NCBI RefSeq assembly: GCF_014649695.1
Contig: NZ_BMTN01000004.1
Span: forward strand, 62,001-126,000
Length of the DNA: 64,000 nucleotides
DNA from: Streptomyces kurssanovii
GTDB lineage: Bacteria > Actinomycetota > Actinomycetes > Streptomycetales > Streptomycetaceae
Direction of reading: 5' to 3'
Positions 1 to 7,654 of the stretch are shown in pieces. Positions within the stretch are counted from its first letter, which is position 1. The number at the start of each line of letters is the position of its first letter. Both the position numbers and the translations under genes were made by a program. The notes beneath the pieces are model-generated. The model searched no databases. It was not told where the DNA came from and worked only from the letters and a program-made list of their open reading frames with translations.

Positions 1-212
1 ACCACGACGCTCGCGCCGTCGACCCTCTGTACCACTGCTCGCATACGGAGCAACCTATCGGGGCCGTCCGGGCCGCCATTCAGGGCCGAACGGGTGCGAT
101 GCGCCTGCATGGGGACGTATCGGAGTGGCACCATGCACGAAGGCGGTGCAACCCCTCGGCCCTCCGGGCCCGGGAAGGACCATGCACCGGTCGAGGGGAC
201 GGACACACGCAC
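1..212. other. Window edge, no gene recognised
   Basis: This GC-rich stretch precedes rsiG. Open frames cross it, but none shows a ribosome binding site, a conserved motif or a plausible product. It probably holds the rsiG promoter and leader, but I cannot place promoter hexamers with confidence. Confidence 0.4.
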
Positions 213-836
213 ATGAGCACTTCTGGCGCCGGGCAGTCGCTCGGTCCCGTACCGATCCGGCCGCATTCCACTTCCGCGGTCCGCCCGCCGCGGCAGCGCA
301 ACGGCGCTGAACTGCCCGCGCACCCCGAGCACGACCTCACCGCGCTGCGCCTGCCGGAGCTGCGCACGCTGCGCCGCGACTCGCAGCGCGACGAGGCGGA
401 CCTCAGCTATGTGCGGCGTCTGGTGCAGGGCCGTATCGACATCCTCCGGGCCGAGCTGGCGCGCCGCCAGGGCCCCGGCACGACCGGCACACCCGGGGCC
501 CCGGTGGTGGACCGGCTGGTCGTGGACCGGCTGTCGGAGATCCTCGCCGACCCGCCGTCCAGACGGGGGTCCTCCGCCCGCCATGTGACGCTCTCCACAC
601 CACGCGGCGAGGAGTACCGGCGGCTCGCGTCCGAGATGCTCGACGAGGTCCAGCTCTCGGACCTCGACGCCCGCACCGACGAGGAGTTGCGCACGGCGAT
701 GGGCCGGCTGCTGGGCTACGAGCAGCAGGTCTCGCACCGCCGCCGGCTGCTCCAGCGGACGGCCGACGATTGCAGTGCCGAGATCGCCCGCAGGTACCGT
801 GAAGGCGAAGCACAAGTAGACGACCTGCTCACCTGA
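213..836 (+). CDS. rsiG: RsiG, c-di-GMP-dependent anti-sigma factor for WhiG (AmfC family)
   Basis: The 207-residue mostly helical protein contains the RsiG c-di-GMP motif E-x3-S-x2-R-x3-Q-x3-D twice: E61/S65/R68/Q72/D76 and E170/S174/R177/Q181/D185. The two helices should pair as an antiparallel coiled coil that binds a c-di-GMP dimer and, loaded with it, sequesters the sporulation sigma factor WhiG. Family knowledge: Streptomyces RsiG is the protein formerly called AmfC and lies next to core genes like those here. The ATG at 213 is preferred over an upstream in-frame ATG at 99 because family members start shortly before the proline-rich head; GAGGGG lies 13 nt upstream, a rather long spacing. 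whiG is not in the window; the diguanylate cyclase cdgB is at 58.4 kb. Confidence 0.9.
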   Translation: MSTSGAGQSLGPVPIRPHSTSAVRPPRQRNGAELPAHPEHDLTALRLPELRTLRRDSQRDEADLSYVRRLVQGRIDILRAELARRQGPGTTGTPGAPVVDRLVVDRLSEILADPPSRRGSSARHVTLSTPRGEEYRRLASEMLDEVQLSDLDARTDEELRTAMGRLLGYEQQVSHRRRLLQRTADDCSAEIARRYREGEAQVDDLLT

Positions 837-842
837 AGCGAT

Positions 843-875
843 CCTTCCGGTGGGCGGATCCCCTGCCCCGGAAGG
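843..875 (+). promoter_or_regulatory. Hairpin that includes the asparaginase ribosome binding site
   Basis: Arms CCTTCCGG (843-850) and CCGGAAGG (868-875) are perfectly complementary across a 17-nt loop. The right arm contains GGAAGG, which sits 6 nt before the ATG at 882 and is the obvious ribosome binding site. It lies in the short gap after rsiG. It could be a weak terminator for rsiG or could mask translation of the asparaginase; which is inference. Confidence 0.4.
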
Positions 876-881
876 CCGCCG

Positions 882-1853
882 ATGTCCTCCTCGTCCTCCT
901 CCACCGCCGCCGCCGTACCCCCGGTCCTCGCCGAGGTGGTGCGTTCCGGCTTCGTGGAGGGCCGGCACAGGGGATCCCTGGTCGTGCTGGCCGCGGACGG
1001 CAGCGTGGAGCTGGCGCTCGGTGACCCGTCGCTGCCCGTCTTCCCCCGCTCGTCCAACAAGCCGATGCAGGCCGCGGCCGTGCTGCGGGCCGGGCTGGAC
1101 ATCGACGGGGAGCGCCTGGCGCTCGCCGCGGCCAGCCACTCGGGCGAGGCCTTCCACCTCGAGCTCGTTCGCAAGATGCTCGCGGGACACGGGCTGACCG
1201 CCGATGAGCTGCGGACCCCGGCGGACCTGCCGCTCGACCCGGTGGAGGCCGAGGCGTACCTCGCGTCGGGGCAGGTGCGCGACAAGGTCACGATGAACTG
1301 CTCCGGCAAGCACGCCGCCATGCTCGCCGTCTGCGCCGTGAACGGCTGGGACCGGAAGGACTACCTGGATCCCGCCCACCCCCTCCAGCGGCTGGTCCGC
1401 ACGGTGGTCGAGGAGGCGGCGGGCGAACCGGTCGGGGCCGTCGGTACGGACGGCTGCGGCGCGCCGCTGATGGCCGTCTCGCTGACCGGTCTGGCCCGCG
1501 CCTTCCGGCACTTCGTGCTCGCCGCGCCCGGTACGGCCGAGCGCCGCGTCGCGGACGCGATGCGCGCCCACCCCGAGTACGTCGCCGGTACCCGCCGGCC
1601 CGACACCTGGCTGATGCGCGAGGTGCCCGGAACGCTCTCCAAGATGGGTGCGGAGGCGGTGCAGGCGGTGGCGCTGGCGGACGGCCGGGCCCTGGCTTTC
1701 AAGATCGACGACGGTTCCACCCGGGCGCTGGGACCGGTGCTGGCGCGCACGCTCACGCTGATGGGTATGGACTCGCCGGTGGTCGCCCGGATCGGGCACC
1801 TTCCGCTGCTCGGCGGGGGCGTCGAGGTCGGGTCGGTGCGGGCGGCGTTCTGA
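882..1853 (+). CDS. L-asparaginase II family (Rhizobium etli AnsA type)
   Basis: This 323-residue protein fits the asparaginase_II family, cytoplasmic amidohydrolases that convert L-asparagine to aspartate and ammonia and are unrelated to E. coli AnsA/AnsB. Visible family motifs are the S-x-x-K pair (S57-S58-N59-K60), SHSGE (85-89) and NCSGK (139-143), where the Cys and Lys correspond to the C-S-G-K active-site/zinc segment of R. etli ReAII. No signal peptide is seen; the serine-rich head is short. It follows rsiG by 45 nt and could be cotranscribed, although a hairpin lies between them. Confidence 0.85.
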   Translation: MSSSSSSTAAAVPPVLAEVVRSGFVEGRHRGSLVVLAADGSVELALGDPSLPVFPRSSNKPMQAAAVLRAGLDIDGERLALAAASHSGEAFHLELVRKMLAGHGLTADELRTPADLPLDPVEAEAYLASGQVRDKVTMNCSGKHAAMLAVCAVNGWDRKDYLDPAHPLQRLVRTVVEEAAGEPVGAVGTDGCGAPLMAVSLTGLARAFRHFVLAAPGTAERRVADAMRAHPEYVAGTRRPDTWLMREVPGTLSKMGAEAVQAVALADGRALAFKIDDGSTRALGPVLARTLTLMGMDSPVVARIGHLPLLGGGVEVGSVRAAF

Positions 1854-1900
1854 CGCCCGGCGCGGCGGAAATCAGGATGCGGCGGCTTCGTGCGCCCGCC

Positions 1901-1906
1901 TAGCGT
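1901..1906 (+). promoter_or_regulatory. -10 element (TAGCGT) for a probably leaderless mRNA
   Basis: TAGCGT sits 7 nt before the ATG at 1914 and no Shine-Dalgarno sequence is present, the usual geometry of leaderless Streptomyces transcripts. The -35 box is not clear. Confidence 0.4.
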
Positions 1907-1913
1907 GTCGTGC

Positions 1914-3158
1914 ATGACTGTCGAAACGCGCCTGATCGCCGAGTCCGAGTACCCCGACTGGCTCAGGGCGCTGGCCACCGGCTTTCTCCGGCCGCCGGTG
2001 GTCACCGACGAGGAAGTGGCCGAACGCCGGTCGGGCACGGATCTCGGCCGGGTCAGGGGCGCGTTCGACGCCGGCCGGTGCGTGGCGACGTACCGTTCCT
2101 TCGCCCAGCGGCTCACCACGGTCGGCGGGGCGCGGCTCGCGGCGAGCGCCGTCTCCAACGTCACGGTCTCCCCGACGCACCGCCGCCGGGGCCTGCTCAG
2201 CCGGATGATCGACGCCGATCTCGCCGAGGCCAAGGAGCGCGGCGACAGCGTCTCGACGCTGATCGCCGCCGAGTACCCGATCTACGGCCGGTACGGCTAC
2301 GGCCCGGCCACCACCACTGCCGAGTGGTCCGTGGACGTGCCCCGTGCCGGCCTCGACCCGCGGGCGGCGGGCCCGGACGACGGCGGCCGCGTCGACCTCG
2401 TCGACGGCGACGACGTACGCAAGCTCGGGCCGGAGCTCCACCAGCGGCTGGCGGCCACGCAGCACGGCGTCGTCGACCGCGACGAGCGCTGGTGGCGGGT
2501 GAACACCGGCCTGGCGCAGCTTCCCGCGCATCCATGGACGGAGCCGTTCTACGCCGTGTACCGCTCGCCGGACGGCACGGTCGAGGGGCTGCTGACCTAC
2601 TCGGCGGACGACAAGTGGGGCGACGGCAAGCAGCCGCTCAACACCGCCGCCGTGCGCGACATGATCGCGCTGAGCCCGGCCGGGGAGCGCGCCCTGTGGC
2701 GCTTCGTCTGCTCGGTCGACTGGATCACCACGGTCCGCTCCGGCCGACGTGCCCCCGACGACCTGCTGCCCCACCTGCTGCCCGACCCGCGTGCGGCGCG
2801 GATCGTCACGCAGGCGGACTTCCTGTGGCTGCGGCTCCTGGACGTCCCGGCCGCGCTGACCGCCCGGACGTACCCGGGCTCGGGGACCCTGGTGCTCGAC
2901 GTGCGGGACGACTCGGCCCTCGCGTCCGGCCGCTTCCGGCTGGACGCGTCGCCGTCGGGCGCGTCCTGCACGCCCTCGTCGCAGTCGCCGGACCTGACCC
3001 TGGACGTACGGGAACTGGCCACGCTCAGCCTGGGCGACGAGTCCGCGACCCGCCTCACGGCCCTGGGCCGCCTCGACGAGCACACCACGGGCGCGGCCGC
3101 CCGGGCGGACCTGTTGTTCCGCACGGGGCGCCGGCCCTGGTGCCCGGACGTGTTCTGA
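1914..3158 (+). CDS. Eis-like GNAT N-acetyltransferase with SCP2 C-terminal domain
   Basis: This 414-residue protein has the three-part Eis architecture: an N-terminal GNAT domain with the acetyl-CoA loop RRRGLLSRM near residue 95, a second degenerate GNAT domain, and a C-terminal sterol-carrier-like domain (about 310-410). Mycobacterial Eis acetylates aminoglycosides and protein amines at several positions; the in vivo substrate in Streptomyces is not known. The ATG at 1914 gives the usual N-terminus and has a -10-like hexamer just upstream; the in-frame start at 1890 would add eight unconserved residues. The C-terminus ends in the family-typical aromatic-plus-phenylalanine (VF). It is a single gene ahead of the convergent small membrane gene. 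Confidence 0.85.
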   Translation: MTVETRLIAESEYPDWLRALATGFLRPPVVTDEEVAERRSGTDLGRVRGAFDAGRCVATYRSFAQRLTTVGGARLAASAVSNVTVSPTHRRRGLLSRMIDADLAEAKERGDSVSTLIAAEYPIYGRYGYGPATTTAEWSVDVPRAGLDPRAAGPDDGGRVDLVDGDDVRKLGPELHQRLAATQHGVVDRDERWWRVNTGLAQLPAHPWTEPFYAVYRSPDGTVEGLLTYSADDKWGDGKQPLNTAAVRDMIALSPAGERALWRFVCSVDWITTVRSGRRAPDDLLPHLLPDPRAARIVTQADFLWLRLLDVPAALTARTYPGSGTLVLDVRDDSALASGRFRLDASPSGASCTPSSQSPDLTLDVRELATLSLGDESATRLTALGRLDEHTTGAAARADLLFRTGRRPWCPDVF

Positions 3159-3190
3159 GGGCGGGACGGGCGGGGCCCACGCGATCGCGG

Positions 3191-3358
3191 TCAGGCCCCG
3201 GCGGTCAGCGCGGGGGCCACGAGCAGGAAGCCGCCGATGGTGGCGCAGGTGGTGTTCTCGGACCTGAGACCGACGGTTAACAGGGCCAGGCCGAACGCGG
3301 CCGTGAGACCGAAGCGCCATTGCACGTACTGCTCGACGACCAGGGACACCAGAGGCAC
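3191..3358 (-). CDS. Small membrane protein, copy 1 of a paralogous pair
   Basis: The 55-residue product is mostly two hydrophobic stretches (about residues 16-30 and 36-52) around a short charged turn. It is clearly paralogous to the 55-residue product at 4412-4579: both share the pattern PL-(I/V)-(S/T)-L, EQYVQ-x-R-(Y/F)-G and a C-terminal LL-(I/V)-AP. The GTG at 3358 is chosen because the paralogue starts at the same alignment position and GAGGAG lies 7 nt upstream; a longer ATG start at 3418 is not supported. It is divergent from the GntR gene at 3507. It contains one TTA codon (plus-strand 3278-3280), implying dependence on the bldA tRNA. No function is known to me. Confidence 0.65.
   Translation of the reverse strand: MPLVSLVVEQYVQWRFGLTAAFGLALLTVGLRSENTTCATIGGFLLVAPALTAGA
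3278..3280 (-). promoter_or_regulatory. TTA (bldA) codon in small membrane gene 1
   Basis: Read on the minus strand the in-frame codon is TTA, between CTG and ACC. TTA is read only by the developmentally controlled bldA tRNA in Streptomyces. Confidence 0.7.
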
Positions 3359-3494
3359 GGCTGTTCTCCTCACGCTCAGAAGGGAGTTGCGGATGAAGTC
3401 AGCCGAGTTGGCCGCCAACTTGTTGAAGTTGTCCCCGGTTGGTCAAGATAGATAAACAACTTCCTGGTAACTCCCGCCATGGGTGGCGAAGTTG

Positions 3495-3500
3495 TAGCGT
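3495..3500 (+). promoter_or_regulatory. -10 element (TAGCGT) for the first GntR gene
   Basis: The hexamer ends 6 nt before the GTG start at 3507 with no ribosome binding site between, suggesting a leaderless transcript. The region just upstream (3405-3475) is rich in AACTT/AAGTT half-sites and may hold the operator shared with the divergent small membrane gene. Confidence 0.4.
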
Positions 3501-3506
3501 TCAGAT

Positions 3507-4388
3507 GTGACCCACGAGCAACAGGCAGTGGCCGCCCGGGGCAGGCCCTCGTACGGCGAGGTGGCAGACGCCCTGACCGAACGCATCCGCACCGGTCTGC
3601 TGAGAGCCGGCGAGCGGATGCCGACGCAGGAACAGCTCGCCGCCGAGTTCGGCGTCGAACGGCGCACGGTCCGCCAGGCGCTGGAGCTGCTGCGCGACGC
3701 GGGTCTGATCACGGTGGGCGGCAAGGGCGCGCCGGCCCGGGTCTCCGTCCCGTCGCCGCGGGACGCGGAGGAGACGCCCCGGACGACGGCCGCCGCCCTC
3801 GGGCCGCGTCTGATCGCGGCGTTCGAGGCGCCGAACGTGCGGGTCGACGCGATCTGTCTCACCACGGAGACCCTCAACCAGGCCCTCGCCGAACCGCTGC
3901 GGCGGGTCCAGGCGCGGGAGATCGCGACGCCGGAGAGCGTCCGTGTCAGGGTCCTCGTGCCGGCGCACGACGTGAGGCTGGCCTTCCCGCGGCCGACGGA
4001 GGGGGCAGCCGACGACGACAAGGTGCACAGGCACTGGCAGGTGCGGCGGGACGGCCACGGGCGGGGACTGCTGCTGAGCCTCGAGGCGCTCGCCACCCGG
4101 GGCATCGACGTCGAGGTGACGCTGAGGACGCTGCCCTTCACTCCGCCGGTGAAGCTCTATCTGCTGAACGGCGCGGAGGCCCTCTTCGCGTACTACAACG
4201 TCCATGAGCGCACGGAGCGCATCGCCGGCACGGACACGAGGATCTTCGACGCCCTCGGCAGCGACTCGACGCTCTTCCCCTTCGAGTCCGGCGGGGGGAG
4301 GCGGGACCAGGCGTTCGTTGCCCAGTCGCAGACGTGGTTCGACAGCCTCTGGGGCACGCTGGCCGCGGACGTCGTGTTCGACGGCTGA
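3507..4388 (+). CDS. GntR-family regulator, copy 1
   Basis: The 293-residue protein begins with a winged-helix GntR DNA-binding domain (about 15-80: PTQEQLAAEFGV followed by RRTVRQALELLRDAGL). The C-terminal effector region is paralogous to that of the regulator at 4804-5730; both share KLY-(L/I)-LN, a (I/F)-x-D-A-x-G segment with LFPF, and FDS-(L/M)-W near the end. The C-terminal part does not look like FadR/FCD or a typical UTRA domain; it may be a separate effector domain. It is divergent from small membrane gene 1 and convergent with small membrane gene 2. It probably regulates that local module (inference). Confidence 0.8.
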   Translation: MTHEQQAVAARGRPSYGEVADALTERIRTGLLRAGERMPTQEQLAAEFGVERRTVRQALELLRDAGLITVGGKGAPARVSVPSPRDAEETPRTTAAALGPRLIAAFEAPNVRVDAICLTTETLNQALAEPLRRVQAREIATPESVRVRVLVPAHDVRLAFPRPTEGAADDDKVHRHWQVRRDGHGRGLLLSLEALATRGIDVEVTLRTLPFTPPVKLYLLNGAEALFAYYNVHERTERIAGTDTRIFDALGSDSTLFPFESGGGRRDQAFVAQSQTWFDSLWGTLAADVVFDG

Positions 4389-4411
4389 CGAGCCGCCGAA
4401 CACGAGCGCCG

Positions 4412-4579
4412 TCAGGGTCCCGTGCCGACTGCCGGAGCGATCAGCAGGAAGCTGCCGATGCCGGCGCAGGCCGCGTTCTCCGCCTTGATGCCGACCGCGA
4501 GCAGGGCGAGCCCCAGGGCGGCCACGAAGCCGTACCGCAGCTGCACGTACTGCTCGGCGAGGAGGGTGATGAGAGGCAT
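4412..4579 (-). CDS. Small membrane protein, copy 2 of a paralogous pair
   Basis: This 55-residue hydrophobic protein is the same length as, and clearly similar to, the product at 3191-3358, sharing EQYVQ, GLALL and the C-terminal LL-(I/V)-AP. The ATG at 4579 has AAGGAG about 8 nt upstream. Two hydrophobic segments suggest an integral membrane hairpin. It is divergent from the GntR gene at 4804 and convergent with the one ending at 4388. This copy has no TTA codon. Confidence 0.65.
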   Translation of the reverse strand: MPLITLLAEQYVQLRYGFVAALGLALLAVGIKAENAACAGIGSFLLIAPAVGTGP

Positions 4580-4655
4580 GGGGATCACTCCTTCGAGGGA
4601 GAGGCGCCGGGCTCGCACTCCGTTGTGCTGCGGGGCTGGCGATGGACGGGATGTT

Positions 4656-4690
4656 AGGTCAACTACCGTACAAATTAGTCTGGTTGACCT
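4656..4690. promoter_or_regulatory. Inverted repeat, probable GntR operator
   Basis: AGGTCAAC (4656-4663) and GTTGACCT (4683-4690) form a perfect 8-bp inverted repeat separated by 19 bp, in the divergent promoter region of small membrane gene 2 and the second GntR gene. The right arm overlaps the first copy of a direct repeat, CAAANNNGTCTGGTTG. Confidence 0.45.
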
Positions 4691-4737
4691 GTATAGGTGA
4701 TGCCCCTAGGGGGCGTGGTCGCAAACTTGTCTGGTTG
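4671..4737 (+). repeat. Two direct repeats CAAANNNGTCTGGTTG in a divergent promoter
   Basis: CAAATTAGTCTGGTTG (4671-4686) and CAAACTTGTCTGGTTG (4722-4737) match at 13 of 16 positions and start 51 bp apart, about five helical turns, so both could face one side of the DNA. They flank the probable transcription starts of the divergent pair and look like regulator sites. Confidence 0.45.
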
Positions 4738-4791
4738 CTTGTTTCTTGTCGGGTCGGTGCGAGGTATCTCTCCTTGGCTGTACGTCAGTTG

Positions 4792-4797
4792 TAAGGT
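4792..4797 (+). promoter_or_regulatory. -10 element (TAAGGT) for the second GntR gene
   Basis: TAAGGT ends 6 nt before the GTG start at 4804. No ribosome binding site lies between, so the transcript is probably leaderless. Confidence 0.4.
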
Positions 4798-4803
4798 TGC
4801 GGC

Positions 4804-5730
4804 GTGACGAGTCATGGATCTGTCCCGCGAGACCACACGCACAGGTACCTGTCGGTCGCCGACGCCCTGCGCAGGGAGATCAACGACGGGACACGCCGGC
4901 CGGGCGACCGTCTGCCCACCCAGAGCGAGCTGGTCTCCCGGTTCGGTGTGTCCCGGGCGACGGTGAACCGGGCGATCGAGGTCCTCAGGGAGCAGAGGCT
5001 CATCGAGTCGCGGCAGGGCAGCGGGACGTTCGTGAGCCGGAGCGAGCGCAGCATCCCGGCGCAGACCGGCGCGGGCGACGGCGAGGACGTGTGGGCGGTC
5101 GTCTCCGAGCGTGTCCCGCCGGTGGTGCTCGCGCCCTACCTGGAAGAGGCGTTCGAGGCCACGGAGGTCACCCTCGACGTCTTCTCGATGACCACGGAGA
5201 CCCTCGCGGCCAGGGTGTCCGCCCAGAAGACCCGCATCATGGACGGCGAGATCCAGCCGCCGCGCAGCATCAGCGCCCGGCTGATGCTCCCGGACACCGA
5301 CTCTCCCGTCCTGGCGATCCCACGGCTGGAGGACGGGCGGGACGACCCCCGCGTACGGCGCCGGCTGCGAGGCATTCTCCAGGCGCACGCGTCCATGCTC
5401 AGCCAGTCTCTGTACGAACTGCGCGACCGCGGGCTGGTGTCCGAGGTCTCCGTCGAGGTCCGGCTGGTCCCGTTCGCGCCGCAGCTCAAGCTGTACATCC
5501 TCAACCGCCGGCTGGCGCTCCAGGGCTTCTACCCGCCGGAGCTGGGGACGATCACCGTCCCACCGGACGGGGAGGAGGTGACGATCCTCGACGCGTACGG
5601 GACCGGGGCGACCCTGTTCCCCTTCCGTGCCGCCGCCGACTCCACACCCGAGCAGGTCGGCATCGTGCGGGCGTTCCAGTACCTCTTCGATTCGATGTGG
5701 AAGCACCAGGCCAAAGAGGCGGATTTCTGA
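4804..5730 (+). CDS. GntR-family regulator, copy 2
   Basis: The 308-residue protein has a GntR winged helix at about residues 16-78 (PTQSELVSRFGVSRATVNRA) with the canonical SGTFV wing after it. Its C-terminal region is paralogous to the regulator at 3507-4388. It is followed after only 2 nt by a HAD-like hydrolase, so the two are translationally linked. The repeated layout (small membrane gene, then divergent GntR) shows a tandem duplication of a two-gene unit. The effector is unknown; the kinase and phosphatase downstream suggest a phosphorylated metabolite (inference). Confidence 0.8.
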   Translation: MTSHGSVPRDHTHRYLSVADALRREINDGTRRPGDRLPTQSELVSRFGVSRATVNRAIEVLREQRLIESRQGSGTFVSRSERSIPAQTGAGDGEDVWAVVSERVPPVVLAPYLEEAFEATEVTLDVFSMTTETLAARVSAQKTRIMDGEIQPPRSISARLMLPDTDSPVLAIPRLEDGRDDPRVRRRLRGILQAHASMLSQSLYELRDRGLVSEVSVEVRLVPFAPQLKLYILNRRLALQGFYPPELGTITVPPDGEEVTILDAYGTGATLFPFRAAADSTPEQVGIVRAFQYLFDSMWKHQAKEADF

Positions 5731-5732
5731 CC

Positions 5733-6455
5733 GTGCCATCTGTCACCACGTCCGTGGCGGTCCCGGACGCGATGCGGGAGATGTTCTCCCGGGCCCAGTG
5801 CATCGTGTTCGATCTGGACGGCCCGATCGCGCGGGTCTTCGCCGGCGAGCCCGCGGCGGTCATCGCCCGCGAGCTGTGGGAGATCGCCGAACGCGACGGC
5901 TGCCTGGTCGAGGAACTGCGCGGCTGCCTCGACCCGATGGCCCTCCTGTACGGGCACACCGCGGAGATGCGGAGGAACAACGGCGGCGGCGGCTGGGCGG
6001 AGACCGTCGCGAAGATGCACGACCAGCTCGACGCCTACGAGCGCAAGGCCGCCGAGTCGGCGACGCCCACACCGGGCGCCGCGGCCTTCATCGAGGCGTG
6101 CCATGCCTCCGGAAGGACCCTCTCCATCGCGACGAACAACCATGTGGACGCGGCGACACGGATCCTGGCGCGCATGTCGGTGCGCCACTGCTTCGAGGGT
6201 CCGGTGGTCGGCAGGGGCCGGGACGCGCTGCTGATGAAGCCCCATCCGGCGCCGCTCAGGAAGGCCATGCTGCGCGGCGTCGCCGTGGACCGGCACCTGA
6301 TGATCGGCGACACCGGCACGGACTTCCGGGCCGCCCGGGAAGTGGGGATGCCGTTCTACGGGTACCACCGGTCCGAGCGGGGAAGGCGACGGCTGCGGGA
6401 GGCCGGCGTGCCGCTGATCGCTTCCGGAATGGCGGATTTCCTTCCGTTCGCCTGA
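5733..6455 (+). CDS. HAD-superfamily hydrolase
   Basis: This 240-residue protein has all four HAD motifs: FDLDGPI (motif I nucleophile Asp), TNN (motif II), KPHP (motif III Lys) and GDTGTDFRAA (motif IV). It most resembles the phosphoglycolate phosphatase/beta-phosphoglucomutase branch with a helical cap between motifs I and II. GTG at 5733 starts 2 nt after the GntR stop; an internal ATG at 5772 is possible. Substrate unknown. It probably forms an operon with the upstream regulator and the APH-type kinase at 6578. Confidence 0.8.
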   Translation: MPSVTTSVAVPDAMREMFSRAQCIVFDLDGPIARVFAGEPAAVIARELWEIAERDGCLVEELRGCLDPMALLYGHTAEMRRNNGGGGWAETVAKMHDQLDAYERKAAESATPTPGAAAFIEACHASGRTLSIATNNHVDAATRILARMSVRHCFEGPVVGRGRDALLMKPHPAPLRKAMLRGVAVDRHLMIGDTGTDFRAAREVGMPFYGYHRSERGRRRLREAGVPLIASGMADFLPFA

Positions 6456-6577
6456 GGGTGCGGCGGCCGAAGAACCGCAGCGGCACGGCAGTTGTACCGT
6501 GCTTGTGGAGGAGGACCGCACCACTCAGGGAGGTCCGTGAACGAGGAGGCGGCCGCATTCACACGGGGGCAGCGAGC

Positions 6578-7654
6578 ATGACGGCCGACCCTTCGGCGAG
6601 GGTGTGGCAGCAGGCCGTGCGGCTCAGCGCCGGCGAGGCGCTGATCGAAGGGCCGCTCAAGGGGTACCACCACGAGACCTACGCGTTCCCGCTGCCCCAT
6701 CCGGCGGGCGGCGCCGGGGCCGTCCGGTGGAAGTGCCGGGAGCCCCGCGAGGGGATCCTCCGCTTCGACCGGCGCTCCTTCCCCTCGGAAGGGGCGCTGG
6801 TCCGCGCTCTGGCCGGTCATGTCTCCAGCGTCCCGGAAATCATCGTGGTCGACGACATCGGCCTCCAGCGGTTCATCGAGGGCTCGACGCTCGCCCTGCA
6901 CGGGCGTCCGGGGACCGCTGTCGAAGAGGCTCATGTCGCCCAGATTGAGCGACTGTTCCGCGAGCTGGCGGCCGTTCCTCCGGCGGCGCTGCCGCCGGAG
7001 GAACCGGCCCACGCGGCGGTGGGCGCCGCCGACGGGGACTGCGGCGCGTTCGCCGAGGGGCTGATCCGTTTCACGGAGGAGCGCGTCCACCAGGCTCACC
7101 GGCCCGTGTACGGGCGGCTGTTCGAGGAGCTCGGCGTGCCCGAGGAAGGGCTGCTCCGACTCGCCGAGCGGACCCGCTCCTTCAGCAGACGTCCCTTCTG
7201 CCTCCTGCACGGTGACCTGCACCGGGAGAACTTCATCGTCGACGGCGACGGCCGGCTGTGGACGATCGACTGGGAACTGGCCATGTTCGGCGACCCGCTG
7301 TACGACCTCGCCACCCATCTGCACCTGATGGGATATCCGGCGGAGCAGGAGGCGGCGGTGGCGCGCCGCTGGCGGGACGCGGTCGAGGAGGCGCGGCCGG
7401 GCAGCTCGCGCGGCTGGCGCAAGGACCTTCCGCATCTGCTGCGCTACAAGCGGGCCCAGTCCGTCTACACGGACGTCATCCGCGCCGCCCTCGGTGTGGC
7501 CCGGGGGGACATCGACTGGCGTGCCCTTCAGGCGACCTCGCACAAGCTGCGGGTGGTCCTCGCCCGGGGGCGTTCGGCGCTGGGCTCGGCGCCGCCGCCG
7601 GACGTGCCCCGGATCATGACCGCCCTGGTGTCGTTCAGCGTGTCCGCACCCTGA
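6578..7654 (+). CDS. Aminoglycoside phosphotransferase (APH) family kinase, copy 1
   Basis: The 358-residue protein carries the APH/choline-kinase catalytic loop LLHGDLHRENFIV and the metal-binding IDWELAMFGDPLYDLATH segment, so the active site looks intact. Such proteins phosphorylate small molecules (sugars, aminoglycosides, homoserine, choline); nothing in the sequence fixes the substrate. It follows the HAD phosphatase by about 120 nt. Its 3' end overlaps the convergent ABC permease gene by 20 nt. It is one of three APH-fold kinases within 7.5 kb. Confidence 0.8.
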   Translation: MTADPSARVWQQAVRLSAGEALIEGPLKGYHHETYAFPLPHPAGGAGAVRWKCREPREGILRFDRRSFPSEGALVRALAGHVSSVPEIIVVDDIGLQRFIEGSTLALHGRPGTAVEEAHVAQIERLFRELAAVPPAALPPEEPAHAAVGAADGDCGAFAEGLIRFTEERVHQAHRPVYGRLFEELGVPEEGLLRLAERTRSFSRRPFCLLHGDLHRENFIVDGDGRLWTIDWELAMFGDPLYDLATHLHLMGYPAEQEAAVARRWRDAVEEARPGSSRGWRKDLPHLLRYKRAQSVYTDVIRAALGVARGDIDWRALQATSHKLRVVLARGRSALGSAPPPDVPRIMTALVSFSVSAP

